The position numbers were made by a program, and so were the translations under genes. Positions 21,001 to 25,031 of a DNA stretch of 64,000 bases are shown in pieces; the first letter of the stretch is position 1, and the number at the start of each line of letters is the position of its first letter. The stretch is from NCBI RefSeq assembly GCF_009909145.1, contig NZ_JAAAPJ010000025.1, positions 1 through 64,000 on the forward strand, in the 5' to 3' direction. The notes under the pieces are model-generated. The model worked only from the letters and a program-made list of their open reading frames with translations. It made no database searches and had not been told where the DNA came from. The DNA is from Corallococcus silvisoli. Its GTDB lineage: Bacteria > Myxococcota > Myxococcia > Myxococcales > Myxococcaceae.

Positions 21001-21913
21001 GTCGCTGTTCCAGGCGTCGACGGTGGAGCAGCTGTCCGCGCTGCTGGAGCAGGAGGCGAAGGCGTGGTCGCCGCTGGTGGCGCTGAAGCCGGAGGGCACG
21101 AAGCCTCCGCTGTTCTGCATCCACCCCGCGGGCGGCGGCGTCCTCTGCTACGTGGATCTGGCGCGCGAGCTGGACGCGGATCAGCCGTGCTACGGCCTCC
21201 AGGCCCGAGGCACCGAGGGCGAGGAGCCGCTGGGCACCGTGGCGGAGATGGCCGCGCTGTACCTGGACTCCGTGCGCGAGGTGCAGCCGCACGGGCCGTA
21301 CCACCTGGCGGGCTGGTCGCTGGGCGGCATCATCGCCTTCGAGATGGCGCGGCAGCTGCGCGCGCGGGGCGAGGAGGTGGCGCTGCTGGCGAGCATCGAC
21401 GCGTACACCGTGCAGCACATGGTGCCGGACAAGACGCCGGAGCAAGTGCTGGAGGACATGCTCACCTCCGAGCTGACCATGATGCTGGCGGCCACCACCG
21501 GGCGCGATCCCACGGAGCTGCGCGAGCGCATCTCCCGCATGACGCAGCCGGAGCGGGTGGCCTACTTCTACGAGGTGGGCAGCCAGGAGGACACGCAGAT
21601 CGCCGACGTGGGCGTGGACCGCGTGCGCAACCTGTACCGGGTGTTCGAGTCCACCTCGCGCGCGTTCACCCAGTACGACGCGAAGCCGCACGACGGGACG
21701 CTCGTGCTGCTGCGCGCCAGCCAGCGGCCGGACACGCGCGAGCACCACGGCTGGGAGGCGCTCGTCACCGGCGGCGTGGAGGTGGTGGAGATGCCGGGCT
21801 CGCACATGACGATGATGCGCAAGCCGCTCATCACGAACGTGGCGAAGGAGCTCCAGGCCCGCATCGGCTCCCAGACGGCGCCGGTCGACGACGCGAAGAA
21901 GAAGATCGGGTAG
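1..21913 (+). CDS. Nonribosomal peptide synthetase, C-terminal seven modules plus thioesterase (5' partial)
   Basis: The frame is open at base 2 and starts inside the tail of a condensation (C) domain, so the true start lies upstream. Approximate base positions: A1 190-1650, PCP1 1690-1900; C2 1975-3300, A2 3355-4850, PCP2 4880-5090; C3 5190-6480, A3 6570-8060, PCP3 8100-8310; C4 8370-9700, A4 9750-11220, PCP4 11265-11480; C5 11530-12870, A5 12925-14390, PCP5 14430-14640; C6 14700-16040, A6 16090-17580, PCP6 17625-17835; C7 17885-19215, A7 19275-20800, PCP7 20840-21050; thioesterase 21060-21890 with GWSLGG (nucleophile Ser) and a late SHM His. Every C domain that is complete here keeps HHxxxDGW, every A domain YTSGSTGRPKG or a close variant, and each PCP its Ser. 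Pocket codes aligned by eye to GrsA: A1 DAWTVAAVCK (Phe-like), A2 DAFWLGGTFK (Val), A3 DLTKVGHVGK (Asp), A4 DAWTVAAVCK (Phe-like), A5 DACTIAAVCK (aromatic?), A6 DLTKVGEVGK (Asn), A7 DFWNVGMVHK (Thr). No epimerization, methylation or ketosynthase domain is visible. By colinearity the chain ends ...-Aro-Val-Asp-Aro-Aro-Asn-Thr and is released or cyclised by the thioesterase. The final compound is not recognised. Confidence 0.97.
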   Translation, partial: EYNTDLFAAATARRMTEHLRVLLESAVARPSAKLSELALMGAQERQQVLVAWNDTRGDVSGDVTFPTLFEAQVRRAPGSEALVFEDTSLTYSQLDARANQLAHHLRTLGVGPEVRVALCVERSLDLAVAMLGIQKAGGAFVPLDPSYPRDRLSFMLEDSGAPVLVTQDSLHQQLPTDGLRVVCMDREAAHLQTLPSDSAPASSANADTLAYVIYTSGSTGRPKGTLLPHRGLNNTARQAAAAKGLGTGRRALQYAASSFDASVWEVFSTLVSGATLVLAPRDRLLPDEPLRTLLKSQRITTVTLTPSVLAQLDTAGLDALSTVVSAGEALSVELARKWGQGRTLINAYGPTETTVCATLTHGGAKAERLTIGKPLANVRVYVLDALHHPAPVGVPGELYVAGEGLARGYQGRPDMTAEKFVPDPFSQDPGARLYRTGDRVRWLAHGELEYLGRIDHQVKVRGFRIELGEVESVLLRHAGVREAAVVVREDAPGDKRLVAYVVAHAGAALDAAGLRRHLKDGMPEYMVPSAFVMLDALPMTPAGKVDRKALPAPTGTLARPDAYVAPRTSTEVRVAALFSRVLTVERVGAEDSFFELGGHSLMATQLVSRLRGEFQVELPLRALFEAPTVAALAARVDEATSAEREFKTPPLKPAPRDGALPLSFDQERLWLFEQLTPGTPIYNVPSAARLSGDLEVEVLRRGLEEIVRRHEALRTVFRQDASGAPMQVVLPARPFVLPLVDLSTLPTEQVEAEARKRLNEEAARPFDLVQGPLLRAQILRLSAREHVLCLVQHHIVVDGWAVGVFMHELQALYTAFLRGEPSPLPALPVQYADYTLWHRQWLSGDVLEQQIAWWKQQLAGAPRIPLRTDAPRPAGDRFHGDSRRFHLSPDLTSRIEALGRGEGATLFMVLLAAFDALLHRRTGQDDIVVGTDIANRAREELESLVGFFTNQLVLRTQVTGDLSFRALLDRVRKGTLDAYEHQDLPFGTLVQALKPPREPGGQLFNVKFVLENAPLPPLQLPGLELSLLDAETNGTAKWDLLVVVFPWQGGLTVTVEHNTDVLDRASVERLFAHFESLLRAVVEDPERRIGALPLLTPDERHTLAAWNDRARTYPHGLPVSRVFESQVARAPDAVAVTFEGDSLTAAQLNARANQLAHHLRALGVRAGKRVGICLERSLDLAVAVLGIVKAGGAYVPLDPSFPTERLSLLIEDAGLSALVSVSALADELPAQWLQVVCLDDDAAALAKRPSADLDTAPGAEDELYVLYTSGSTGRPKGVSVPHRAVVRLVCGPEWVRLTPQDVFLQLAPLAFDASTFELWGALLNGAKLAVFPPRAPTLDELGQVIAREGVSTLWLTAGLFHQMVDGNLEGLRPVRQLLAGGDVLSPAHVLRVMEQLPGCRVINGYGPTENTTFTACYPVEGAGALGISVPIGRPINGTRVYVLNASLEPVPLGAPGELFAGGDGLAHGYLNQPELTAEKFIPDPFSQQPGSRLYRTGDQVRFRADGALEFLGRIDQQVKVRGFRIEPGEIETALRGHPSVADVTVAVQEVAGDKALVAYVVTEEGAEPLGVDTMRSFLQDKLPAYMVPAALMAMDALPLTPNGKVDRRALPVPGSERPQMATAYAAPRTAEETALCEVWADVLGVERVGIDDSFYDLGGDSIRSIQLIAKLRERGLDLPMVELLRQPTIRALGNLVHAAPAKDAARAVPGSEPFSLLSEADRARLPADVEDAYPVAVLQAGMLFQSELDQASGMYHDATSYHLEMALDAPKLHQLLGELARRHAILRTSFDLTGYEQPLQLVHREAQVPLELHDVRHVPAAEQDALLRKRVEEDRCRPFDWSRAPLLRFALYRRTEKTLQFSLIFHHAILDGWSLATLLSELFRGYVNLLRGTPVAEVAPLAVTYRQFVALEHQSLTSGEGEQFWRSRLAEVDRPAPRAPLPAGQEPVLSMRQLDVPLALQEGLQRVAQAAGVPLKTVLLAAHLRVRSLMEGRRSVVTGVVSNGRPETADSERMVGLFLNSIPFPVTLEDGSWLDLVRQVSRADGDIWPHRRYPMGRLQQQLGGQRLFDTIFNFVHFHVAGGLSQLEGVRLLEETPSTAWMELPLSTLFLQRPDTGALMLVLRTNGTQRDADQTEALAGYYFRALEAIAANPHARHEHARLLPDAERQKLLVEWNATGAAPAGDTCVHERFALHAARTPGAVAVVCDDGQLTYGELNRKANQLAHWLRARGVGPDARVGLLTERTPDAIVGMMGILKAGGAYVPLDPSHPPERLRTVLEDAAASLVVTLTSLAGHVVDAAKGLVCLDSDAALLQREREEDPPRLGDAGSLAYVIFTSGSTGRPKGVAIEHRQLNHYVEGVTLRLELPPAASFASVSTLAADLGHTAVFPTLSGGGTLHLISRDRASDPAALGDYFERHAVDCLKIVPSHLTALLSSPSPERVLPRKRLVLGGEASDPALVARVHALVPGCEVFNHYGPTETTVGVLTWKVERGTALPATASVPLGRPLPNARMYVLDAAMQPVPVGVPGELFIGGAGVARGYLGQPGLTLERFLADPFHPEPGARVYRTGDRVRYLPDGALEFLGRVDFQVKVRGFRIELPEIEAAMSGLPGVAEVVVLAREDVPGDKRLVAYVVAVPGHTLEAGALRQGLKTRLPDYMVPSAFVTLGALPLTPNGKVDRRALPAPEQETEAGRAHVAPRTPTEELIAGLWLKLLGVERVGVKDDFFALGGHSLLATQMISRIRSAFRVELPLRALFEATTVETLAARVDDAVRQGFGLEAPAIVPLSREHTLPLSFAQQRLWFLDQLEPDSAFYNIAAPVLLDGALEVAPLEQAFTELVRRHEVLRTTFRAEGGNPVQVVHAAAPMPLPLVDLTGLPEAEREAKAQRLADEDAGRPFNLATGPLLRATLVRLSDVRHMLLLTVHHIVSDGWSRGVLVREVAALYEAFRQGKPSPLPELPVQYADYSGWQRGWLQGDVLKKQVGYWKQQLSGAPSALELPTDFPRPAVQTYRGETLPFTLPRELSDALRALALKEGVTPYMLLLTAWQVLLARHAGQDDVTVGSPVAGRGRMETEGLIGFFINTLVLRTRLEGEPSFRQVLARVRESVLGAHAHQEVPFEKLVEELQPVRDTSRSPLFQVWFVLHQELAAKLSVPGLTLSAYEAEARTAKFDLALSMLDAAPGFVGRLEYNSDLFARATAERMMARLHVLLEGIVARPEAAVGELPLLSAEERHQVLVGWNSVRAELPREACIHSLIEAHAEATPDAVALVYEDTSLTYAELDAKANQLAHHLRRRYVGPEVRVALCLERSLDLVVAMLGILKAGGAFIPLDPSYPVERLDYMLSDSGAPVLLTQESLMDSLPTDGRLTLQLDLDWDTIERMPEEAPRSGVASRNLAYVIYTSGSTGRPKGTLLQHQGLVNTALRAAEAKRVGPGSRVLQYAASSFDASVWEIFSTLAAGATLVLAPRDRLLPDEPLRTLLKEQRITTATLTPSVLAQLSTEGLDGLRSVVSAGEALSVELARKWGAGRLMINAYGPTEATVCATLTEGGVDPERLTIGRPWANVQVYVLDAALRPVPVGVAGELYVAGVGLARGYQGRPDLTAEKFVPHPFSTDAGARLYRTGDRVRWLATGELEYLGRIDFQVKVRGFRIELGEVESVLLHHAEVREAAVVVREDSPGDKRLVAYIVAQEDSELDAAELRRHLKGEVPEYMVPSAFVVLEALPMTPAGKVDRKALPAPSDSRTERSEAEFAAPRTPTEELLATVWTEILGVERVGVRDNFFELGGHSLLATQVASRIREAFGVELPLRALFEAPTIADLAQRVDQSVRSEQGLQAPPIVPLPREGSLPLGLAQQRLWFLDQMEPDSAFYNIVLPVRLEGALDLGVLERTFTELVRRHESLRTTFHAEGDQPVQRIHAPTPASLQVVDLGGLPDAEREAEAKRLADAETNRGFRLATGPLLRALLLRMSETEHVLLLSLHHIITDGWSMSLLVREIATLYAAFREGKPSPLPELPVQYADYAGWQRDWLRSDVMGKHVEYWRQQLSGAPSGLELPTDFPRPAVMTYSGGGVAVKVPQPLSQRLKALCRELGVTPFMFLLAAWQVLLARHAGQDDISVGSPAAGRGHSETEGIIGFFVNTLVLRAKLSGNPTFRDVLLQVRDTVLSAHVHQEVPFEKLVEELHPVRDTSRSPLFQAMFVLQAEELSGQVSVAGLTLKTYEAEARTAKFDMSLSLADAAEGFLGRLAYNSDLFSRATAERLVQHFVMMLEGIATDMGQRVMALPLMTEDEARQVLVVWNDTRVDFPREACIPSLIEAHARNTPDAVALVHEDTSLTFAQLDARANQLAHHLLTRGVGPEVRVALCLDRSLDLVVGMLGVLKAGGAFVPLDPAYPIDRLDYMLEDSGATVLVTRGEPMPGLHAEGREGLHLDDVRDVLQALPTTAPTVAMTSANLAYVIYTSGSTGRPKGTLLQHQGLVNTALQAGRAHRYAPGIRVLQYAASSFDASVCEVFGTLVAGATLVLAPRDRLLPDEPLRALLKEQRINAVTLTPSVLAQLGTEGLEGLRTVISAGEALSVELARKWGAGRLMINAYGPTEATVCATLTEDGAKPDRLTIGKPWANVQVYVLDDALRPVPVGVAGELYVAGVGLARGYQGRPDLTAEKFIPNPFSTDPGMRLYRTGDRVRWQSTGELEYLGRIDFQVKVRGFRIELGEVESVLLHHAEVREAAVVVREDSPGDKRLVAYVVAQQAGPLDVVELRRHLRSEVPEYMVPSAFVVLEALPMTPAGKVDRKALPAPTGEVSRTRSFVAPRTPTEELLAALFAQLLGVERMGAEDHFFELGGHSLMATRLASRIREAFDVELPLRTLFEAPTVSDLARRVDALVAQGRGVRAPPLVALPRAERMPLSFAQQRLWFLNQLEPDSAFYNLPLPVRLEGTLDISALERAFTELVRRHESLRTTFPMREGQPAQVIQPATALSLPVVDLSGQPEDVREAEAQRQANEEAQRPFHLANGPLLRVKLLKLEAQRHVLLATMHHIVSDGWSMGVLVREMAALYEAFASGRAPSLPELPVQYADYAGWQRGWLQGDVLAQQMAYWKQQLSGAPAALELPTDRPRPAVQTYRGASVNLRVGKPVTDTLKALALKEGATPFMVLLAAWQVLLARYSGQDDVSVGTPIAGRGRTETEGLIGFFVNTLVLRTKLEGNPSFRALLAQVKETTLGAYAHQEVPFEKLVEELAPTRDTSRTPLFQVLLSFQNAPVPELEVKGLTLRAVPLEHRTAQFDLNMTLSEVDGELRGAMEYNSDLFDAGTAERMLEHLRVLLEGVASQPDVPVQRLPLLTDGERHQLLETWNDTRADFPREACIHQRFEAQVARTPDALAATFEGEHLTYRQLDAKANQLAHHLRRLGVGPEVKVALCLERSLEMVIAVLGVLKAGGAYVPLDPKYPLDRLSFMLEDTQVPVVLTQDSLADELPVTTQQLISLDGDWKRSISREREDAPVTAVTAGNLAYVIYTSGSTGRPKGVAIEHRGVSNYLTWCLSAYGLDSGAGAPVHSSLAFDLTVTSMLAPLVAGRGVVMVSEARGVEGLGDVLRDGTGFSLVKLTPSHLRLLSDLLGADAAAGRTGAFVIGGEALFAEELAFWRKHAPATRLINEYGPTETVVGCSVHVVAPEDAGSGAVRIGRPLPNTRMYVLDAHLQPVPVGVPGELYIGGVQVGRGYLGRPELTAEKFIPDAFDPDGGARLYRSGDLGRWRADGTLEYLGRVDHQVKVRGYRIELGEIESALMGAYGVREAVVVVREDVAGDKRLVAYVAGDVESLDRQGLREHVERTLPEYMVPSAFVVLEALPVTSNGKVDRKALPAPSEERAEADGFIAPRTPTEELLAGAWSELLRVDRVGSTDDFFELGGHSLLATQVLSRVRSIFRIDLQLRDVFNAPTVQKLSVLIDQALQAGAGTQAPAIVPLPREGRLPLSFAQQRLWFLHRLDASSPAYNVPMVLRLKGSLDVMALEQSFTELVRRHESLRTSFHLENGQATQVIHPAVSLPLAVVNLSDISEPERHDEARRLADEEAVRPFQLATGPLLRVKLLKLAEEEHILLLVMHHIVSDGWSMGVLVREMAASYEAFASGGTPSLPELPVQYADYAGWQRGWLQGEVLEKKLAYWKQQLSGAPAALELPTDRPRPAVQTSHGASVPVKVGRELTATLKALALQEGTTPFMVLLAAWQTLLARYSGQDDVSVGTPIAGRQRAETEGLIGFFVNTLVLRTKLDGDPTFRELLGRVRETTLGAYAHQEVPFEKLVEELAPTRDTSRTPLFQVSMTLQNAPEGAFSLTDLTLEGVEVEHRTAKFDLSLGLTETANGMEGGLEYNTDLFDAATAERLARHLGVLLEGVAADPDARLHQLPLLTPEDRRQVVAGWNDANAHFPVEACLHSLFEAQAARTPDAVAVTYAEQRLTYRELDARANQLAHHLRSLGVGPEVLVGLAVERSLELMVGLLAILKAGGAYLPMDPAYPRERLEFMVEDARVPVVLTQQHLLEVVPSGAAKRLCLDADAAAWASAPTTTPDSGVAPHHLAYVIYTSGSTGRPKGAQIEHAQVVRLFDGTKPWFDFGAKDVWTLFHSYAFDFSVWEMWGALLYGGKLVVVPYEVSRTPADFHALLKREGVTVLNQTPSAFRQLIQHEERTGDSEGLSLRTVVFGGEALEFGSLRPWYARHADTAPVLVNMYGITETTVHVTYRALKAADAEGGRGSEVGVPIPDLQVYVLDAHGQPVPPGVTGEMYVGGAGLGRGYLGRPELTAQRFLPDPFSTRPGARLYRSGDLARWRPNGTLEYLGRADFQVKVRGFRIELGEIEAGLLSHPSVREAVVLVREDVPGDKRLVAYLVGAPGQGVAGSQELREQLRRTLPEYMVPSAFVPLEALPLTSNGKVDRRALPAPDTTRAEAAALVVARTPLQLQLVRVWEETLGVSPIGIRDDFFDLGGHSMLAVQLMGRIQQLTGRDLPLASLFQASTVEQLSALLEQEAKAWSPLVALKPEGTKPPLFCIHPAGGGVLCYVDLARELDADQPCYGLQARGTEGEEPLGTVAEMAALYLDSVREVQPHGPYHLAGWSLGGIIAFEMARQLRARGEEVALLASIDAYTVQHMVPDKTPEQVLEDMLTSELTMMLAATTGRDPTELRERISRMTQPERVAYFYEVGSQEDTQIADVGVDRVRNLYRVFESTSRAFTQYDAKPHDGTLVLLRASQRPDTREHHGWEALVTGGVEVVEMPGSHMTMMRKPLITNVAKELQARIGSQTAPVDDAKKKIG
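10183..10269 (+). repeat. 87-bp exact intragenic repeat, copy in A4
   Basis: Spans the A3 core motif (YTSGSTGRPKG) and the following segment of adenylation domain A4. It is identical base for base to 13354-13440 in A5. Flanking parts of A4 and A5, such as the region around the NAYGPTEATVCAT motif, are also very similar, so this is the longest exact block I checked in a larger homogenised region. Confidence 0.9.
13354..13440 (+). repeat. 87-bp exact intragenic repeat, copy in A5
   Basis: Second copy of the block at 10183-10269, at the same position in adenylation domain A5. The identity includes third codon positions, which points to recent duplication or gene conversion rather than protein-level constraint alone. 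Confidence 0.9.
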
Positions 21914-21968
21914 CCGCCGGGGCAGGGGAGCGGGCGCGGCGTGGGCTTCGGGGTTATCCTCGGGGCCC

Positions 21969-22637
21969 GTGCTCCTGCCCGTCCTCACCGGTCTCTGGCT
22001 GACGTTGTCCGGCGCGCTCGGCACGGAGCTGCGGCGGGACGGCTACAGCTTCCGCCCGCCGGACGCGTTCCGGATGACGCGCTGGGAGCGCTATGCCGGC
22101 TCGCACGCGGGCGCGGTGTCGGAGGATGGCGTCCGCACCCGCGGCCTGTCCGCGGCGCTGGCGGACGGGGAGGGGCCGGACGCGGCCACGTTCCTCATCG
22201 CCGTGGTGGACGGAGGCTTCTCCGCCAGCCCGTCGGAGCGGGACGCGTTCTCCACCGCCGTGGTCCAGCACTTCCAGCGTGAGCTGGGGCTGGCGCTGAC
22301 GCCGGAGCGCATGGACCGGGTGGGCGGGCCGGTGCCCCGGGTGGAGGTCCTGGGCACGCTGCGTGAGGCGGGACAGGTGCGCACGGTGCTGGTGACAGGG
22401 CTGGCCTCCGAGGGCCGCCACGCCGTGGTGACCGTCAGCGCGCCAGCCGACCGCTGGGACGCCCTGGCCCCCGGGGTGCGCGCCTCGCTGGAGACCTTCC
22501 GCATGGAGGCCCCGGTGGCGGGCGTCATCCCCAAGCGGCTCGCGGGGGCGCTGGCGGGGGCCCTGGCTGGAGCCCTGATCGTGTCCTATGCGGCCTGGCG
22601 CCGCCGACGGATGGAGGACGGGCCAGCGTCTCCGTAG
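21969..22637 (+). CDS. Small exported membrane-anchored protein of unknown function
   Basis: 222 residues from a GTG start, 55 bases after the NRPS stop with no terminator hairpin between them, so read-through from the NRPS is plausible. The N-terminus (MLLPVLTGLWLTLSGALG) looks like a signal peptide. A second hydrophobic segment near residues 190-207 (GALAGALAGALIVSYAAW) is followed by RRRR, which fits a single C-terminal membrane helix with a cytoplasmic basic tail and an outside-facing middle domain. I recognise no family or catalytic motif in the middle. A link to the NRPS product is possible from position alone; nothing in the protein supports it. Confidence 0.8.
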   Translation: MLLPVLTGLWLTLSGALGTELRRDGYSFRPPDAFRMTRWERYAGSHAGAVSEDGVRTRGLSAALADGEGPDAATFLIAVVDGGFSASPSERDAFSTAVVQHFQRELGLALTPERMDRVGGPVPRVEVLGTLREAGQVRTVLVTGLASEGRHAVVTVSAPADRWDALAPGVRASLETFRMEAPVAGVIPKRLAGALAGALAGALIVSYAAWRRRRMEDGPASP

Positions 22638-22707
22638 CCTTGGGGCTTCCAGCCGCCTCCACGGCGTCCCCCGGCCGGGCTCGCGCTGGGATACGGTGCC
22701 GCCGCTC

Positions 22708-24036
22708 ATGTTCTCCCTCCTTCTTGTCGCCGTGCTCGCGCAGGGGCCCATGGCGCCCCCCGCGCCGCCGGCTCCCCCCGCGCCGGATGCCGGCGTCGCG
22801 GACGCGGTGGTGCCGCCCCTGCCGGTGGCCACGCTGCCCCCGGCCACCCACGACCTCTTCCGCCGCATCCAGGGCCGGGTCGCGCAGGTGCGCATCATCG
22901 AGCGCCGCTCCGGCACGAAGTCCTCCATCGGCTCCGCGTTCTTCGTGAGCGCGAAGGGCCACGCGCTCACGAACTACCACGTGGTCTCCGACCTGGTGCT
23001 CCACCCGGAGGACTACACCGCGGAGCTGGACCGGGGCGACGCGACGGTGCCGGTGCGCCTGCTCGCGGTGGACGTGGTGAGCGACGTGGCGGTCATCCAG
23101 GTGGACACCCCCGTCAGCGACTTCTTCAAGCTGGAGGAGCACGAACCGCCGCAGGGCACGCGCCTGTTCGCCATGGGCAACCCGCGCGACCTGGGCACCA
23201 CCATCGTGGAGGGCACCTACAACGGCCTCGTGCGCGACGCCCTCTACGAGCGCGTGCACTTCACCGGCGCCATCAACCCCGGCATGAGCGGCGGGCCCAC
23301 GCTCAGCGGCGAGGGCGGCGTCGTGGGCGTCAACGTGGCCACCATGGGCAACCAGGTGGGCTTCCTCGTCCCGGTGGCCCGCGCGCGGGCGCTGCTCGAC
23401 CGGGCGCTGGCGCTGGAGGCCCCGCCGGACTCCGCCGCGCTGATGGCGTCCGTGCGAGAGCAGCTGCTCGCCAACCAGCAGCGCATCACCGACCGGCTGC
23501 TGGCCGCGGACCTGCCGAAGCAGGCGCTGGGCGAGTACCGCGTCCCCGGCCGCTGGAACCCGTTCCTCAAGTGCTGGGGCGACACGCCGCATGATCCGGA
23601 GACGCCCTACACGGTGACGAGCTACCAGTGCTCCTCGGAGGAGGACATCTTCCTGTCCTCCAGCCACCGCACGGGGGTGGTGGCCTACCTGCACCAGCAC
23701 GTGACGAGCCAGAAGCTGGGCGCGATGCGCTTCTCCGCGCTCTACAGCACGATCTTCTCGCAGGATCCGGATCCGGTGGCCGCCACGCGCGAGGACGTCA
23801 CCAACTTCCGCTGCAAGTCGGAGTTCGTGGACGTGAACGGCCTCACGGTGCGCGCGGCCCTCTGCCTGCGCGCCTACCGCCGCTTCCCGGGCCTCTATGA
23901 CCTGGTGCTGCGCGCGGCCACGCTGAACGCGACCACGCACGGCGTGGACACCAGCCTCACGCTGGGCGGCTTCTCCGTGGAGAACGCCCGCAAGCTGGCG
24001 CGCCGCTACCTGGAGGGGCTGTCGTGGACGAAGTGA
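22708..24036 (+). CDS. Secreted trypsin-like (HtrA/S1C-type) serine protease
   Basis: 442 residues from an ATG that opens a short signal peptide (MFSLLLVAVLAQG) followed by a Pro/Ala-rich linker. The open frame extends further upstream, but that extension reads like non-coding sequence, so this start is preferred. The protease domain covers roughly residues 50-240. The triad is visible: His91 in NYHVV, Asp126 in SDVAV, Ser194 in NPGMSGGP. No PDZ domain is evident. Instead there is a C-terminal region of about 200 residues with four Cys (LKCWG, YQCSS, FRCKS, ALCLR) that I do not recognise. The last 13 bases overlap the start of the FHA gene, so the two are probably translationally coupled. Likely acts in the periplasm or outside the cell on proteins; the substrate is unknown. 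Confidence 0.88.
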   Translation: MFSLLLVAVLAQGPMAPPAPPAPPAPDAGVADAVVPPLPVATLPPATHDLFRRIQGRVAQVRIIERRSGTKSSIGSAFFVSAKGHALTNYHVVSDLVLHPEDYTAELDRGDATVPVRLLAVDVVSDVAVIQVDTPVSDFFKLEEHEPPQGTRLFAMGNPRDLGTTIVEGTYNGLVRDALYERVHFTGAINPGMSGGPTLSGEGGVVGVNVATMGNQVGFLVPVARARALLDRALALEAPPDSAALMASVREQLLANQQRITDRLLAADLPKQALGEYRVPGRWNPFLKCWGDTPHDPETPYTVTSYQCSSEEDIFLSSSHRTGVVAYLHQHVTSQKLGAMRFSALYSTIFSQDPDPVAATREDVTNFRCKSEFVDVNGLTVRAALCLRAYRRFPGLYDLVLRAATLNATTHGVDTSLTLGGFSVENARKLARRYLEGLSWTK

Positions 24037-24992
24037 TCTTCCTGGAGGTGCTGGAAGGCGACGCGGTCCAGGCGCGCCACCGGCTGGACACGCTGCCGGT
24101 GACGGTGGGGCGCGGCTACGCGAACGACATCATCCTGGACGACCCGAAGGTGTCCGCCGAACACCTGCGCCTGGAGCGGCGCGAGGACGGCGCGGTCGTC
24201 CTCCACGACGTGGGCAGCGTGAACGGCACCTTCAGCGTGGAGCCCTGGGCGGCGCTGAAGGAGCTGGTCATCACCCCGGACGCGCGCGTGTCCGTGGGGG
24301 ACACGGTGCTGCGCTTCCGTCCGCGCACCTTCGTGGTGGAGGACACCGTCGTCAACGAGGCCCCCGCCGCGCCGCGCGAACACTTCTTCGAGCGCCCCCG
24401 GGCCTTCGCGCTGGCGATGCAGGCGCTGGTGGTGGTGTCGTTCCTCTCCGAGCGGATGACCCAGTTCCAGAAGACGGACTGGGGCGACCTCATCCTGTCC
24501 AGCGTGCTGCCCCTGGGGCTGGCGCTGCTGTGGGCGGGCGGCTGGTCGCTGGCGAGCCGCATCGCGCGCCGCAGCTTCCACTTCCGCGTGCACGCCACGC
24601 TGGGCGCCCTGCTCCTGCTGGGCTTCGCGGTGGCGCCGCCGCTGTTCGCGCTCCTGAGCTTCAGCTTCTCGCTGGGCGCGGGGCTGGGCTTCGTCCGCAC
24701 GCTGGCCATCCTGGCGCTGATGGGGTGGGGGCTCTACTGGCACCTGCGCTACGTGACGCGCTGGCGCGCGAAGCGGCTCGTGCGCGGGCTCGTCATCGCG
24801 TCGGTGGGCGTGCTGGTGCTGACGAACGTGACGCAGCTGCTGGGCAACGAGGCCTTCAGCGAGGCGCTGGAGTTCCCCCGGTCGCTCCTGCCGCCCGTGC
24901 TGCGCGTGGCGCCCGCGCACTCGATGGATTCCTTCTTCGAGGAGGCCGCGCCGCTCCAGAAGAAGGTGGACTCGCTCGCCAAGGAGAGCTGA
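24024..24992 (+). CDS. FHA-domain protein with C-terminal membrane helices
   Basis: 322 residues from a GTG that overlaps the protease stop by 13 bases. Residues about 25-100 are a forkhead-associated (phosphothreonine-binding) domain: VTVGRGYANDI, then SAEHLRL, then the NGT of GSVNGTF, the usual phosphopeptide-binding loops. After a linker the protein becomes very hydrophobic, with about five predicted membrane segments between residues 128 and 275, then a short hydrophilic tail. FHA domains normally read Ser/Thr kinase signals, which are abundant in myxobacteria. Overlap with a secreted protease gene suggests a membrane module joining cytoplasmic phospho-signalling to an extracytoplasmic enzyme; that is inference from context. 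Confidence 0.88.
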   Translation: MDEVIFLEVLEGDAVQARHRLDTLPVTVGRGYANDIILDDPKVSAEHLRLERREDGAVVLHDVGSVNGTFSVEPWAALKELVITPDARVSVGDTVLRFRPRTFVVEDTVVNEAPAAPREHFFERPRAFALAMQALVVVSFLSERMTQFQKTDWGDLILSSVLPLGLALLWAGGWSLASRIARRSFHFRVHATLGALLLLGFAVAPPLFALLSFSFSLGAGLGFVRTLAILALMGWGLYWHLRYVTRWRAKRLVRGLVIASVGVLVLTNVTQLLGNEAFSEALEFPRSLLPPVLRVAPAHSMDSFFEEAAPLQKKVDSLAKES

Positions 24993-25018
24993 CGCGCGGC
25001 GGAAGCCCCCGCCGCGCG
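24993..25018. terminator. GC-rich hairpin between convergent genes
   Basis: A perfect 10-bp inverted repeat (arms 24993-25002 and 25009-25018, 6-base loop) begins directly after the FHA stop codon and lies before the end of the convergent aldo/keto reductase gene. There is no T tract, so it may act as a weak or bidirectional terminator. Confidence 0.5.
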
Positions 25019-25031
25019 CGGCCCGTGAGCC

